The translations under genes were made by a program, and so were the position numbers. Positions 1 to 5,419 of a DNA stretch of 6,097 nt are shown here, in pieces. The DNA lies in the NCBI GenBank assembly GCA_023436685.1, contig JAEZIL010000084.1, positions 1 to 6,097 on the forward strand, given 5' to 3'. Source of the DNA: Bacteroidota bacterium (GTDB taxonomy: Bacteria > Bacteroidota > Bacteroidia > Chitinophagales > Chitinophagaceae). Position 1 is the first letter of the stretch, and every line of letters begins with the position of its first letter. The notes beneath the pieces were generated by a model. The model was not told the origin of the DNA. It ran no database searches and worked only from the letters and a program-made list of their open reading frames with translations.

Positions 1-233
1 CTATTGCCCAATATTTTTTCCACTCTTTCTTTCATTTCACTGGCAGCCTTGTTGGTAAAAGTGAGTGCCAGTATATTGAATGCATCAATGCCATTTCGCA
101 TCAAATGGGCAATACGTGTTGTTAATACTTTTGTTTTGCCGCTGCCTGCACCGGCAACTATCATCAAGGGCCCGTTTATATGCTCTACTGCCGCTCTTTG
201 GTTTTCATTTAAACCTTCCAGGTAATCATGCAT
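1..233 (-). CDS. uvrD: UvrD/PcrA-type ATP-dependent DNA helicase, N-terminal fragment (cut by window edge)
   Basis: This is the N-terminal 77 codons of a superfamily 1A 3'-5' DNA helicase, which unwinds DNA in nucleotide-excision and mismatch repair and removes proteins from DNA. The frame stays open to base 1, so the gene continues outside the window. Visible motifs are the Q motif (LNENQ, residues 8-12), Walker A GAGSGKT (28-34) with K33 and T34 as the ATP-phosphate ligands, and motif Ia [10 protein letters not shown] (55-64). The ATG at 233 is the only sensible start: an in-frame TAG lies 15 bases upstream and the Q motif begins right after it. The gene is divergent from batB, with 120 bp between the start codons. 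From this part alone UvrD and PcrA cannot be told apart, and Rep is less likely; the family call itself is secure. Confidence 0.93.
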   Translation of the reverse strand, partial: MHDYLEGLNENQRAAVEHINGPLMIVAGAGSGKTKVLTTRIAHLMRNGIDAFNILALTFTNKAASEMKERVEKILGN

Positions 234-237
234 GTTG

Positions 238-266
238 CAAATCTACATTTTTTGCTCTGTCTTAAA
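238..266 (-). promoter_or_regulatory. Bacteroidota-type promoter for the uvrD/pcrA helicase gene
   Basis: On the minus strand, TAGATTTG (238-245) is a perfect match to the TAnnTTTG -7 box used by the Bacteroidota primary sigma factor. A TTTA that could serve as a degenerate -33 element (263-266) lies 17 bp upstream. The box ends only 4 bases before the ATG at 233, so the expected transcription start falls at or next to the start codon, which implies a leaderless message. The call is inferred from the motif match. Confidence 0.6.
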
Positions 267-314
267 GTGTTAGAAAGGCTGTGTTAAAGAAATTAAAAAT
301 CATAATTTAGGCAC

Positions 315-344
315 TTTCAATTATATACCTGACAAGTAAATTTG
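315..344 (+). promoter_or_regulatory. Bacteroidota-type promoter for batB-batC
   Basis: TAAATTTG (337-344) is a perfect TAnnTTTG -7 box, with TTTC (315-318) as a degenerate -33 element and an 18-bp spacer. It lies 9 bases before the batB ATG, so the predicted 5' leader is only a few bases long. Its presence directly in front of batB suggests that batB-batC is transcribed from here and not from a batA gene upstream. That fits the gene upstream being a divergent helicase. Confidence 0.6.
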
Positions 345-353
345 CGCATATCT

Positions 354-1376
354 ATGCTTCGTTTTCAACATATATCGCACTTATTGTCCTTAGGTCTTGT
401 TCCTGTAATTATATTGCTTTTTGTGGGGTATATATACTGGCGAAGAAACAAGCGCAAAAAGCTGGGTAATGAAAGATTGGTAAACGAACAGATCAAAGGG
501 TTTATGCCTGGCCGGGTCACGCTAAAATTTATTATTCTTTCAATAGCAGTTACAATGTTAGCAATTGGCTGGGCAAACTTACAAATGGGAGCTAAAACAG
601 AGAACATACAAAGAAAAGGGGTAGACGTAGTAATAGCTTTAGATGTAAGTAAGAGCATGCTGGCTAAAGACATACAGCCTGACAGGTTGACCAGGGCCAA
701 ACAACTTATAACGCGTATTGTTGATAAAATGCAAAATGACAGAGTAGCATTGGTAGTTTTTGCGGGTAGGGCATACTTGCAAGTGCCACTTACCATAGAT
801 TATAGTGCAATGAAAATGATGCTGCAAAACGTATCGCCAAACCTTATTCCAACCCAAGGTACAGTCATCAGCGATGCTATTGATCTTTCCATGAATTCTT
901 TTTCGCAAAAGGAGAAAAAATATAAATCACTTGTAATCATTTCTGATGGTGAAGACCATGACGAAAAAGCTATCGCTAAGGCAAAAGACGCATCAGATGC
1001 AGGTATTATTATTCATACAATTGGAGTAGGGTCTCCACAAGGCACAACCATCGTCGATCCTGAAACTAAAAAAGTTAAGTTAGATGAAAATGGTACGCCT
1101 GTACTCAGCAGGCTAAATGAAGAAGAACTAAAACAAATAGCTGTAGCCGGTAAAGGCTCATATAGCTTATTGCAAAATACTGACAGGGTGGCTAGTAAAA
1201 TAACAGATGAGATTGATAACATGGAGCAAAAAAACCTTGGGGCAGTTGTGTTTACAGACTATAAAAGCTTCTTTCAATATTTTTTGGGTATTGCACTGGC
1301 TGCCTTATTGCTTGAATGGTTTTTACCGTCATCTTATACCGGTTCAAGAAGCAAAACAAAAGTAAAAACCGCATGA
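354..1376 (+). CDS. batB: BatB-like membrane-anchored von Willebrand factor A protein
   Basis: A 340-residue inner-membrane protein of the Bat (Bacteroides aerotolerance) family. Two N-terminal membrane segments (about 11-28 and 57-75) precede a VWA domain (about 88-290), and a third segment follows (about 307-325). The metal-ion adhesion site is intact: DVSKS (97-101), the TQGT threonines (167-170) and the aspartate in SDGED (D198). The domain is therefore probably able to bind a divalent metal and a protein partner. The order of parts, the length, the FFQYF stretch before the last helix and the TPR gene directly downstream all fit BatB better than BatA. The ATG at 354 was chosen over an in-frame TTG at 342, because the TTG overlaps the promoter box. 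The stop overlaps the batC start. The biochemical role of Bat proteins is poorly defined; a part in oxygen or envelope-stress tolerance is the literature view, not something seen here. Confidence 0.88.
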   Translation: MLRFQHISHLLSLGLVPVIILLFVGYIYWRRNKRKKLGNERLVNEQIKGFMPGRVTLKFIILSIAVTMLAIGWANLQMGAKTENIQRKGVDVVIALDVSKSMLAKDIQPDRLTRAKQLITRIVDKMQNDRVALVVFAGRAYLQVPLTIDYSAMKMMLQNVSPNLIPTQGTVISDAIDLSMNSFSQKEKKYKSLVIISDGEDHDEKAIAKAKDASDAGIIIHTIGVGSPQGTTIVDPETKKVKLDENGTPVLSRLNEEELKQIAVAGKGSYSLLQNTDRVASKITDEIDNMEQKNLGAVVFTDYKSFFQYFLGIALAALLLEWFLPSSYTGSRSKTKVKTA

Positions 1377-2098
1377 AGTATTTGAAACTGGCAATTGTAT
1401 TTGTATCAGCTATGCTACCCTCACTATTATATGCGCAAGAACGGAAACTTGTACGGGAAGGCAATAAGCTATACGAACAAAAGCGATATAGGGAAGCTGC
1501 TAATGCCTACCAGCAAGCATTAAGCAAAAACCCAACTTATACCCCCGGAATGTTTAACCTAGGTAACTCCATGTACCAGCAAAAACAATTTGAAGCAGCA
1601 CGCAAGGTAATGAGTACAACTGCAAAAGCAGAAAAGGATAGGAATAACAAAGGGGCAGCTAATTATAATATTGGCAACACCTATATGCAGGAGCAAAAAT
1701 GGCAGGAAGCTATAGATGCATATAAACAAGCATTACGTAACAATCCGCAGGATGCGGATGCGAAGTATAACTTATCATATGCATTAGCCATGCTAAAAAA
1801 GCAACAGGGTAGTGGTGGTGGGAAAGATAAGAACCAAGATAAAAATGACGATAAGAAAAATAAAGACCAACAGGAAAAGGAGAATAAGCAAGACAAAAAG
1901 GATCAAAACGAACAAGATAACAGCAAGAATAACGAGCAAGAAAATAAGCAACAGGAAAGGCCGCAACCTCAGCCAAGTAAGTTATCTAAAGAGCAAGCAG
2001 AACAACTATTAAATGCATTGCAACAAGAAGAAAGAAAGCTTCAGGATAAGCATCAAAAAGAAAAAGGTGTGCCAGTTAAGATAGATAAAGATTGGTAG
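1373..2098 (+). CDS. batC: BatC-like periplasmic TPR protein with charged low-complexity tail
   Basis: A 241-residue exported protein. Residues 1-21 look like a signal peptide ending LLYA, with likely cleavage before Q22. Tetratricopeptide repeats follow: one at about 25-58, a more degenerate one at about 59-93 and a clear one at about 95-128 (NIGNTYMQEQKWQEAI and following). Residues 146-200 are a hydrophilic stretch made almost only of K, D, N, Q and E. A short predicted helix (about 204-230) and the ending KIDKDW match the conserved C-terminus of BatC proteins. The start is the ATG at 1373, overlapping the batB stop by four bases (ATGA), which suggests translational coupling. An earlier in-frame ATG at 1316 lies inside batB and would put a charged stretch before the signal peptide. 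TPRs imply a protein-binding scaffold, probably for BatB or another Bat protein; the partner is inferred. Confidence 0.86.
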   Translation: MKYLKLAIVFVSAMLPSLLYAQERKLVREGNKLYEQKRYREAANAYQQALSKNPTYTPGMFNLGNSMYQQKQFEAARKVMSTTAKAEKDRNNKGAANYNIGNTYMQEQKWQEAIDAYKQALRNNPQDADAKYNLSYALAMLKKQQGSGGGKDKNQDKNDDKKNKDQQEKENKQDKKDQNEQDNSKNNEQENKQQERPQPQPSKLSKEQAEQLLNALQQEERKLQDKHQKEKGVPVKIDKDW

Positions 2099-2233
2099 CA
2101 GAAGTAATTTTATTTCTTCTTTATAAGCGGTTAATAATTTTCTTGACTTATACGTTGTTCACATTTTTTCAACACAGCAAAATTTTTTTCTAAATATTTT
2201 TTTTAGTAGGAGAAATTATTTTTAATATTGTGA

Positions 2234-2300
2234 TAGGATTGTACTTACTAACCCATCCTTTATAGAGTCCGGCGGTTGAAAAACACGCTGGACTTTTTTT
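2234..2300 (+). ncRNA. Possible small RNA ending in an intrinsic terminator
   Basis: The box TAATATTG (2223-2230) differs from TAnnTTTG at one base. TTTA (2202-2205) sits 17 bp upstream of it, which predicts a transcript starting near 2234. The transcript would be about 67 nt. It would form a 5-bp hairpin (AGGAT 2235-2239 with ATCCT 2255-2259, 15-nt loop) and then the strong terminator hairpin. I recognise no known RNA family in it. The alternative is that this is simply the distal end of the batB-batC transcript. The call rests on weak promoter evidence plus a good terminator. Confidence 0.25.
2266..2300 (+). terminator. Strong intrinsic terminator downstream of batC
   Basis: A 9-bp stem pairs AGTCCGGCG (2266-2274) with CGCTGGACT (2286-2294). 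It contains one G-T wobble (2271 with 2289) and is otherwise perfect. The loop is 11 nt and the T run is seven bases (2294-2300). The complementary strand has no T run after the stem, so it works for plus-strand transcription only. It ends either the batB-batC message, 168 bases past the batC stop, or a small RNA that starts in the gap. Confidence 0.85.
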
Positions 2301-2318
2301 ATTGTGGCCTGTAAGCCT

Positions 2319-2351
2319 TTTGTGGCAACAGTTTCAAAGTGCTTAGTTTTA
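2319..2351 (+). promoter_or_regulatory. Probable Bacteroidota-type promoter for rluE
   Basis: TTTG (2319-2322) is a perfect -33 element. TAGTTTTA (2344-2351) matches TAnnTTTG at all but the last base, and the spacer is 21 bp. It follows the terminator at 2266-2300, so rluE would be transcribed independently of the bat genes. The box ends 3 bases before the ATG at 2355, again predicting a leaderless message. Confidence 0.45.
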
Positions 2352-2354
2352 TTT

Positions 2355-2939
2355 ATGCTTAAGTATTATTTGTTTTACAAACCATACCAAGTGCTTTGTC
2401 AATTTTCGCCCGAAGGAGAAAAGCAAACATTGGCATATTATTTACACGGGTTTCAAAAAGATATTTATCCTGTAGGCCGATTAGACTTTGACAGTGAGGG
2501 GTTGCTTTTACTTACTAACGATAAGCAGTTAACACATCAGTTGCTTGAGCCAAAATTTGCACACACAAAATCTTATTGGGTGCAAGTGGAAGGTAGTATT
2601 ACCGACGAGGCTTTGGTTAAGCTGCGCCATGGTGTAACAATATCTGTGACAGGAAAACGATATACTACAAAACCTGCTAGAGCGACCGAGCTTGAACTTG
2701 AACCTGATGTGCCTGAACGGAATCCGCCAATACGCTATAGAAAAAACATACCTACATCCTGGATAGAGTTAACAATAACAGAAGGGAAAAACAGGCAAGT
2801 GCGTAAAATGTGTGCTGCCGTGGGGTTTCCTGTATTACGTTTAGTTCGTAGTGGCATAGGTAAAGTAGGACTGAATGGATTGATGCCGGGAAAGTGGAAA
2901 GAAATAGATGCCTCTGTTATAAGTAATTTGAAACATTAA
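2355..2939 (+). CDS. rluE: 23S rRNA pseudouridine synthase, RluE type
   Basis: A 194-residue pseudouridine synthase of the RsuA/RluB/E/F family, which isomerises a specific uridine in rRNA; E. coli RluE modifies U2457 of 23S rRNA. It lacks the N-terminal S4 RNA-binding domain found in RsuA, RluB and RluF, as RluE does, and the length is near that of RluE. Diagnostic blocks are KPYQVLCQF (9-17), the catalytic-loop motif GRLDFDSEGLLLLTND, whose first aspartate is the expected nucleophile, YWVQVEG, RNPPIRYRK, PTSWIEL and EGKNRQVRKMCAAVGFP. The ATG at 2355 was chosen because the conserved family start (FYKPY) comes right after it. An in-frame GTG at 2304 abuts the terminator T run and would add 17 unsupported residues. 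The exact target base in this organism is inferred by homology. Confidence 0.88.
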   Translation: MLKYYLFYKPYQVLCQFSPEGEKQTLAYYLHGFQKDIYPVGRLDFDSEGLLLLTNDKQLTHQLLEPKFAHTKSYWVQVEGSITDEALVKLRHGVTISVTGKRYTTKPARATELELEPDVPERNPPIRYRKNIPTSWIELTITEGKNRQVRKMCAAVGFPVLRLVRSGIGKVGLNGLMPGKWKEIDASVISNLKH

Positions 2940-2994
2940 ACACTACTGCATTATTTTAATTCATCATCTTAGCGGGAATAGCGAAGGGATACCT

Positions 2995-3002
2995 TATTTT
3001 TG
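2995..3002 (+). promoter_or_regulatory. -7 promoter box for adk-obgE
   Basis: TATTTTTG is a perfect TAnnTTTG box. The gap to the adk ATG at 3027 predicts a 5' leader of about 20 nt, longer than for the other genes here. No convincing -33 TTTG is visible at 17-21 bp; the best candidate is a TTAG at 2969-2972, 22 bp away. Confidence 0.45.
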
Positions 3003-3026
3003 TGCCGTTAATATTATTATACAAGT

Positions 3027-3608
3027 ATGTTCAATTTAATTTTGTTTGGCCCTCCGGGTAGTGGTAAGGGAACACAGTCGGCCAATGTAGTTAAATCTTA
3101 TCGCCTGCATCATATTTCAACGGGTGACCTATTGCGCGATGAAGTATCTCGTCAAACACCGCTTGGTATTGAAGCTAAAAAATTTATGGATCAAGGCTTA
3201 TTGGTTCCTGATGAAGTGGTTATAGGAATGATAAGCTCTAAAATTGACGAGACACCCAATGCACGTGGTTTCATTTTTGATGGTTTCCCGCGTACAAAAG
3301 CACAGGCTGAAGCATTGGATAAGTTGCTTGAATTTAAGAACACAGAGATACACCTTGTATTATCGCTTGAGGTGCCGGAGCATGATCTGGTAACCAGGTT
3401 GCTAGGCCGTGGGGCAGTGTCAGGCCGCAGTGACGATAATGAAGAAGTGATAGCAAAACGAATAAAAGAATATTACGCTAAAACTGAGCCCGTTGCCGAC
3501 CATTATAACGCACAAGGCAAGCTTGAGCGTATAAAGGGAGACAATTCGATAGATGAGACATTTGTATTACTCACCAAGGAAATAGATAAATACCTACTGC
3601 CAGCATAG
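3027..3608 (+). CDS. adk: Adenylate kinase (short form)
   Basis: A cytosolic enzyme that interconverts ATP plus AMP with two ADP. The 193 residues make a short-form enzyme, about 20 residues below the long bacterial type with an extended LID. The P-loop GPPGSGKGT is at 8-16, with K14 as the phosphate ligand. The AMP-binding stretch STGDLLR is at 31-37, FDGFPRT at 84-90, and the compact LID region [15 protein letters not shown] at 124-138 carries the conserved arginines. There are no zinc-ligand cysteines in the LID, and the whole protein lacks cysteine. The start is the ATG at 3027, which begins directly with the family's first beta strand (FNLILFG). The TAG stop shares its last base with the obgE start codon, so the two genes are almost certainly cotranscribed and translationally coupled. 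Confidence 0.97.
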   Translation: MFNLILFGPPGSGKGTQSANVVKSYRLHHISTGDLLRDEVSRQTPLGIEAKKFMDQGLLVPDEVVIGMISSKIDETPNARGFIFDGFPRTKAQAEALDKLLEFKNTEIHLVLSLEVPEHDLVTRLLGRGAVSGRSDDNEEVIAKRIKEYYAKTEPVADHYNAQGKLERIKGDNSIDETFVLLTKEIDKYLLPA

Positions 3609-4612
3609 TGGAGAAAGGAAATTTTGTAGATTATATACGCATATTCTGCCGTTCCGGTAAGGGAGGGGCAGGCAGCTCTCATTTTGCCCGCACTAAGTTC
3701 AATCCTAAGGCTGGGCCCGATGGCGGAGACGGAGGCCGTGGAGGGCATATTATTTTACGAGGCAACTCACAGCTATGGACTTTGCTTCATTTACGTTACT
3801 ATAAGAATGTACTAGCAGAAAATGGCGAGAACGGGGGCAAGAATAATTGCACCGGGCGTGATGGGAAAGACATAATTATAGAAGTACCCCTAGGCACTAT
3901 AGCTCGAGATGAAGAAACACAGGAAATAGAAGCAGAAATACTGGAGGATGGACAAGAAGTAGTATGGATACCAGGTGGCCGCGGAGGATTAGGTAACTCC
4001 AATTTCGCTACGCCTACCAATCAGGCACCTGAATATGCCCAACCTGGAGAGATGGGAATAGAAGGGTGGAAATTTCTGGAGCTTAAAATATTGGCAGATG
4101 TAGGTTTAGTTGGTTTCCCTAATGCGGGTAAGTCTACGTTGCTATCAGTTGTTAGCGCAGCAAAACCTAAGATAGCAAATTATGCATTTACTACCCTGAC
4201 ACCGCAATTAGGCATGGTTTCCTATCGCGACAATAGATCTTTTGCAATGGCCGATCTGCCTGGCATTATTGAGGGTGCAGCTGAAGGTAAAGGGTTGGGA
4301 CATAGGTTTCTGAGGCATATTGAACGGAATGCGGTCTTGCTATTTTTAATTCCGGCAGATAGTGCCGATCACGCAAAAGAATTCAATATCCTTATTAGCG
4401 AGTTAGAACAATACAACCCTGAGTTGTTAAACAAACGTATGCTGATAGCTATTAGTAAAAGTGATATGCTGGATGATGAATTGAAGAACGAAATATCAGC
4501 AACATTACCTCATAACATACCGCATTTATTTATTTCCTCTGCAGCTAACATTGGCATTCAGGCACTGAAAGATGCAGTTTGGGAAGCGCTTTCTGATGAA
4601 TCTGGCATTTAA
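3608..4612 (+). CDS. obgE: Obg/CgtA GTPase
   Basis: A 334-residue essential GTPase that binds the 50S ribosomal subunit late in its assembly and links growth to nucleotide levels. The glycine-rich Obg fold covers about 5-160 ([31 protein letters not shown]). The G domain follows, with G1 GFPNAGKS (169-176), G2/switch I around FTTLTP (194-199), G3 DLPG (216-219), G4 SKSD (283-286) and G5 SSA (310-312). The G4 motif has Ser in place of the usual Asn of NKxD. There is no extra C-terminal domain, so this is the short Obg form. The start is a GTG at 3608 that overlaps the adk TAG by one base. No ATG is available near the conserved start NFVDYI, so GTG is well supported. Expression probably depends on translational coupling to adk. 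Confidence 0.96.
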   Translation: MEKGNFVDYIRIFCRSGKGGAGSSHFARTKFNPKAGPDGGDGGRGGHIILRGNSQLWTLLHLRYYKNVLAENGENGGKNNCTGRDGKDIIIEVPLGTIARDEETQEIEAEILEDGQEVVWIPGGRGGLGNSNFATPTNQAPEYAQPGEMGIEGWKFLELKILADVGLVGFPNAGKSTLLSVVSAAKPKIANYAFTTLTPQLGMVSYRDNRSFAMADLPGIIEGAAEGKGLGHRFLRHIERNAVLLFLIPADSADHAKEFNILISELEQYNPELLNKRMLIAISKSDMLDDELKNEISATLPHNIPHLFISSAANIGIQALKDAVWEALSDESGI

Positions 4613-4647
4613 TAAAGAAGCCGTACAATTTGTACGGCTTCTTTATT
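4611..4647. terminator. Bidirectional terminator between obgE and the convergent yceI gene
   Basis: A perfect inverted repeat forms a 17-bp stem (4611-4627 with 4631-4647) around a 3-base loop. The core is AGAAGCCGTACA and its complement, with AT-rich outer parts. The stem is symmetric and TTTATTT-like tracts flank it on both strands, so it can stop transcription from both directions. It includes the last two bases of the obgE TAA codon and ends 5 bases before the yceI stop codon. Confidence 0.88.
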
Positions 4648-4652
4648 TCCTA

Positions 4653-5300
4653 TTATTTATTAGTTATCAAGTGTAGTTTAATATTTACTTCAGGGCGAAT
4701 AAATTTATCTCCCAGGCTTTTATCATTGCCGTACGTTATGTCCCATTGTGTTCTGTCTATATTAAATTCTGCATCTGCAGTAACCTGGTTCCCGTTCGAA
4801 GCTATTTTAGCAGGGAAAGTAATGCTCTTAGTAATCCCTTTCATAGTAAGGTTGCCGGTAATAGTATGTGTTGCATCCTTCATAATCACATCGCTACCAG
4901 TCACCCCTTGTTTTACTTCTGTTATTTCAAATGTTGAACTTGGGTACTTTGAAACATTAAAGAAATCCTCGCTTTTTAAATGCCCTTGTAGTTTGGCATT
5001 GCCTTCAGCGTCTTGATCGTCTGGCGTTAAGGTATTCATGTCGATAGTGAATTTACCTCCTATAAGCTTGCCCTCTGGTGCAGATAAAGATCCATCTGAT
5101 AGCTTAAGTGTTCCATGGTGCCTTCCTACTGGTTTTGTTCCTACCCATTCAATAACGCTTTTTTGAATATCAGCTTTATATTCTGCACTTAAGGTTTGTG
5201 ATACTGATTGTGCTTCAGTAGCTTCTGCTTTGTCGGCCTTCGGAGCATTTTGACAGGAAAATAGAATTAATGGTGTAATAGCAATAATTAAGCGTTTCAT
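4653..5300 (-). CDS. YceI-domain lipoprotein
   Basis: A 215-residue lipoprotein. A short signal peptide (1-15) ends in the lipobox LFSC, with C16 as the lipidated residue. A charged linker (about 17-40) follows, then a YceI lipocalin-like beta-barrel domain (about 41-212). Recognisable blocks are SVIEWVGTKPVGRHHGTLKL, GGKFTIDMNTL, GHLKSEDFFNVSKYPSSTFE, ITGNLTMKGITKSITFPA and IDRTQWDITYG. Some YceI proteins bind isoprenoid lipids such as polyprenols or ubiquinone in the barrel; the ligand here is unknown. The start is the ATG at 5300, chosen because it gives a proper lipoprotein signal. The frame stays open upstream to 5441, but that extension has no signal peptide and overlaps the neighbouring gene. 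No acidic surface-export signal is obvious after C16, so a periplasm-facing location is more likely. No clear TAnnTTTG promoter is visible. Confidence 0.9.
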   Translation of the reverse strand: MKRLIIAITPLILFSCQNAPKADKAEATEAQSVSQTLSAEYKADIQKSVIEWVGTKPVGRHHGTLKLSDGSLSAPEGKLIGGKFTIDMNTLTPDDQDAEGNAKLQGHLKSEDFFNVSKYPSSTFEITEVKQGVTGSDVIMKDATHTITGNLTMKGITKSITFPAKIASNGNQVTADAEFNIDRTQWDITYGNDKSLGDKFIRPEVNIKLHLITNK

Positions 5301-5361
5301 AAAAAGATGTTTTTGATATTGCTTATTTTCTAAAAAATGAAGCCTGGGCGGCATAATCTGT

Positions 5362-5377
5362 ATAATAAGCTTATTAT
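5362..5377. repeat. 16-bp perfect palindrome upstream of the yceI gene
   Basis: ATAATAAGCTTATTAT reads the same on both strands with no spacer. It lies between the LD-carboxypeptidase stop and the yceI start, 62 bp upstream of the yceI ATG. It has the shape of a dimeric regulator site, but it is AT-rich and could arise by chance. No T run follows it on the minus strand, so it is a poor terminator. Confidence 0.35.
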
Positions 5378-5419
5378 TAATAGATATGACTGTCTTTGTG
5401 GAATTTATTACACTTAAAC

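Larger units (their letters stand above)
2099..2354. other. Noncoding interval between batC and rluE
   Basis: These 256 bases are very AT-rich and carry no plausible gene. The plus strand has no ATG before the rluE start, and the minus-strand ATGs meet a stop within three codons. A weak imperfect hairpin just after batC (2100-2107 with 2113-2120, one mismatch) could end some batC transcripts. Further on are a one-mismatch promoter-like box (2223-2230), a small AGGAT/ATCCT hairpin (2235-2259) and a strong intrinsic terminator (2266-2300). The rluE promoter occupies the last 36 bases. The interval is either a long batC 3' untranslated region or home to a small RNA. Confidence 0.7.

Noticed and set aside
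342..353. TTG start giving batB four extra residues
   Set aside because: It overlaps the -7 promoter box at 337-344, and the ATG at 354 gives the usual family N-terminus.
365..796. Minus-strand ORF opposite batB
   Set aside because: It is a shadow of the VWA-coding frame with no recognisable domain.
1316..1372. Earlier in-frame ATG for batC inside batB
   Set aside because: It would put a charged segment before a good signal peptide; the ATG at 1373 gives a clean exported protein and an ATGA overlap.
1812..2012. Lysine- and arginine-rich small basic protein in another frame of batC
   Set aside because: It is a by-product of the A-rich repetitive codons of the BatC linker and has no family resemblance.
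2139..2180. sigma70-like TTGACT in the batC-rluE gap
   Set aside because: There is no matching -10 element at a proper distance, and Bacteroidota promoters use a different consensus.
2304..2354. GTG start extending RluE by 17 residues
   Set aside because: It lies directly after a terminator T run and upstream of the predicted promoter box, and family homology starts after the ATG at 2355.
4630..5016. Plus-strand hydrophobic ORF opposite the yceI gene
   Set aside because: It is antisense to a well-supported YceI domain and begins within the terminator region; it matches no family I recognise.
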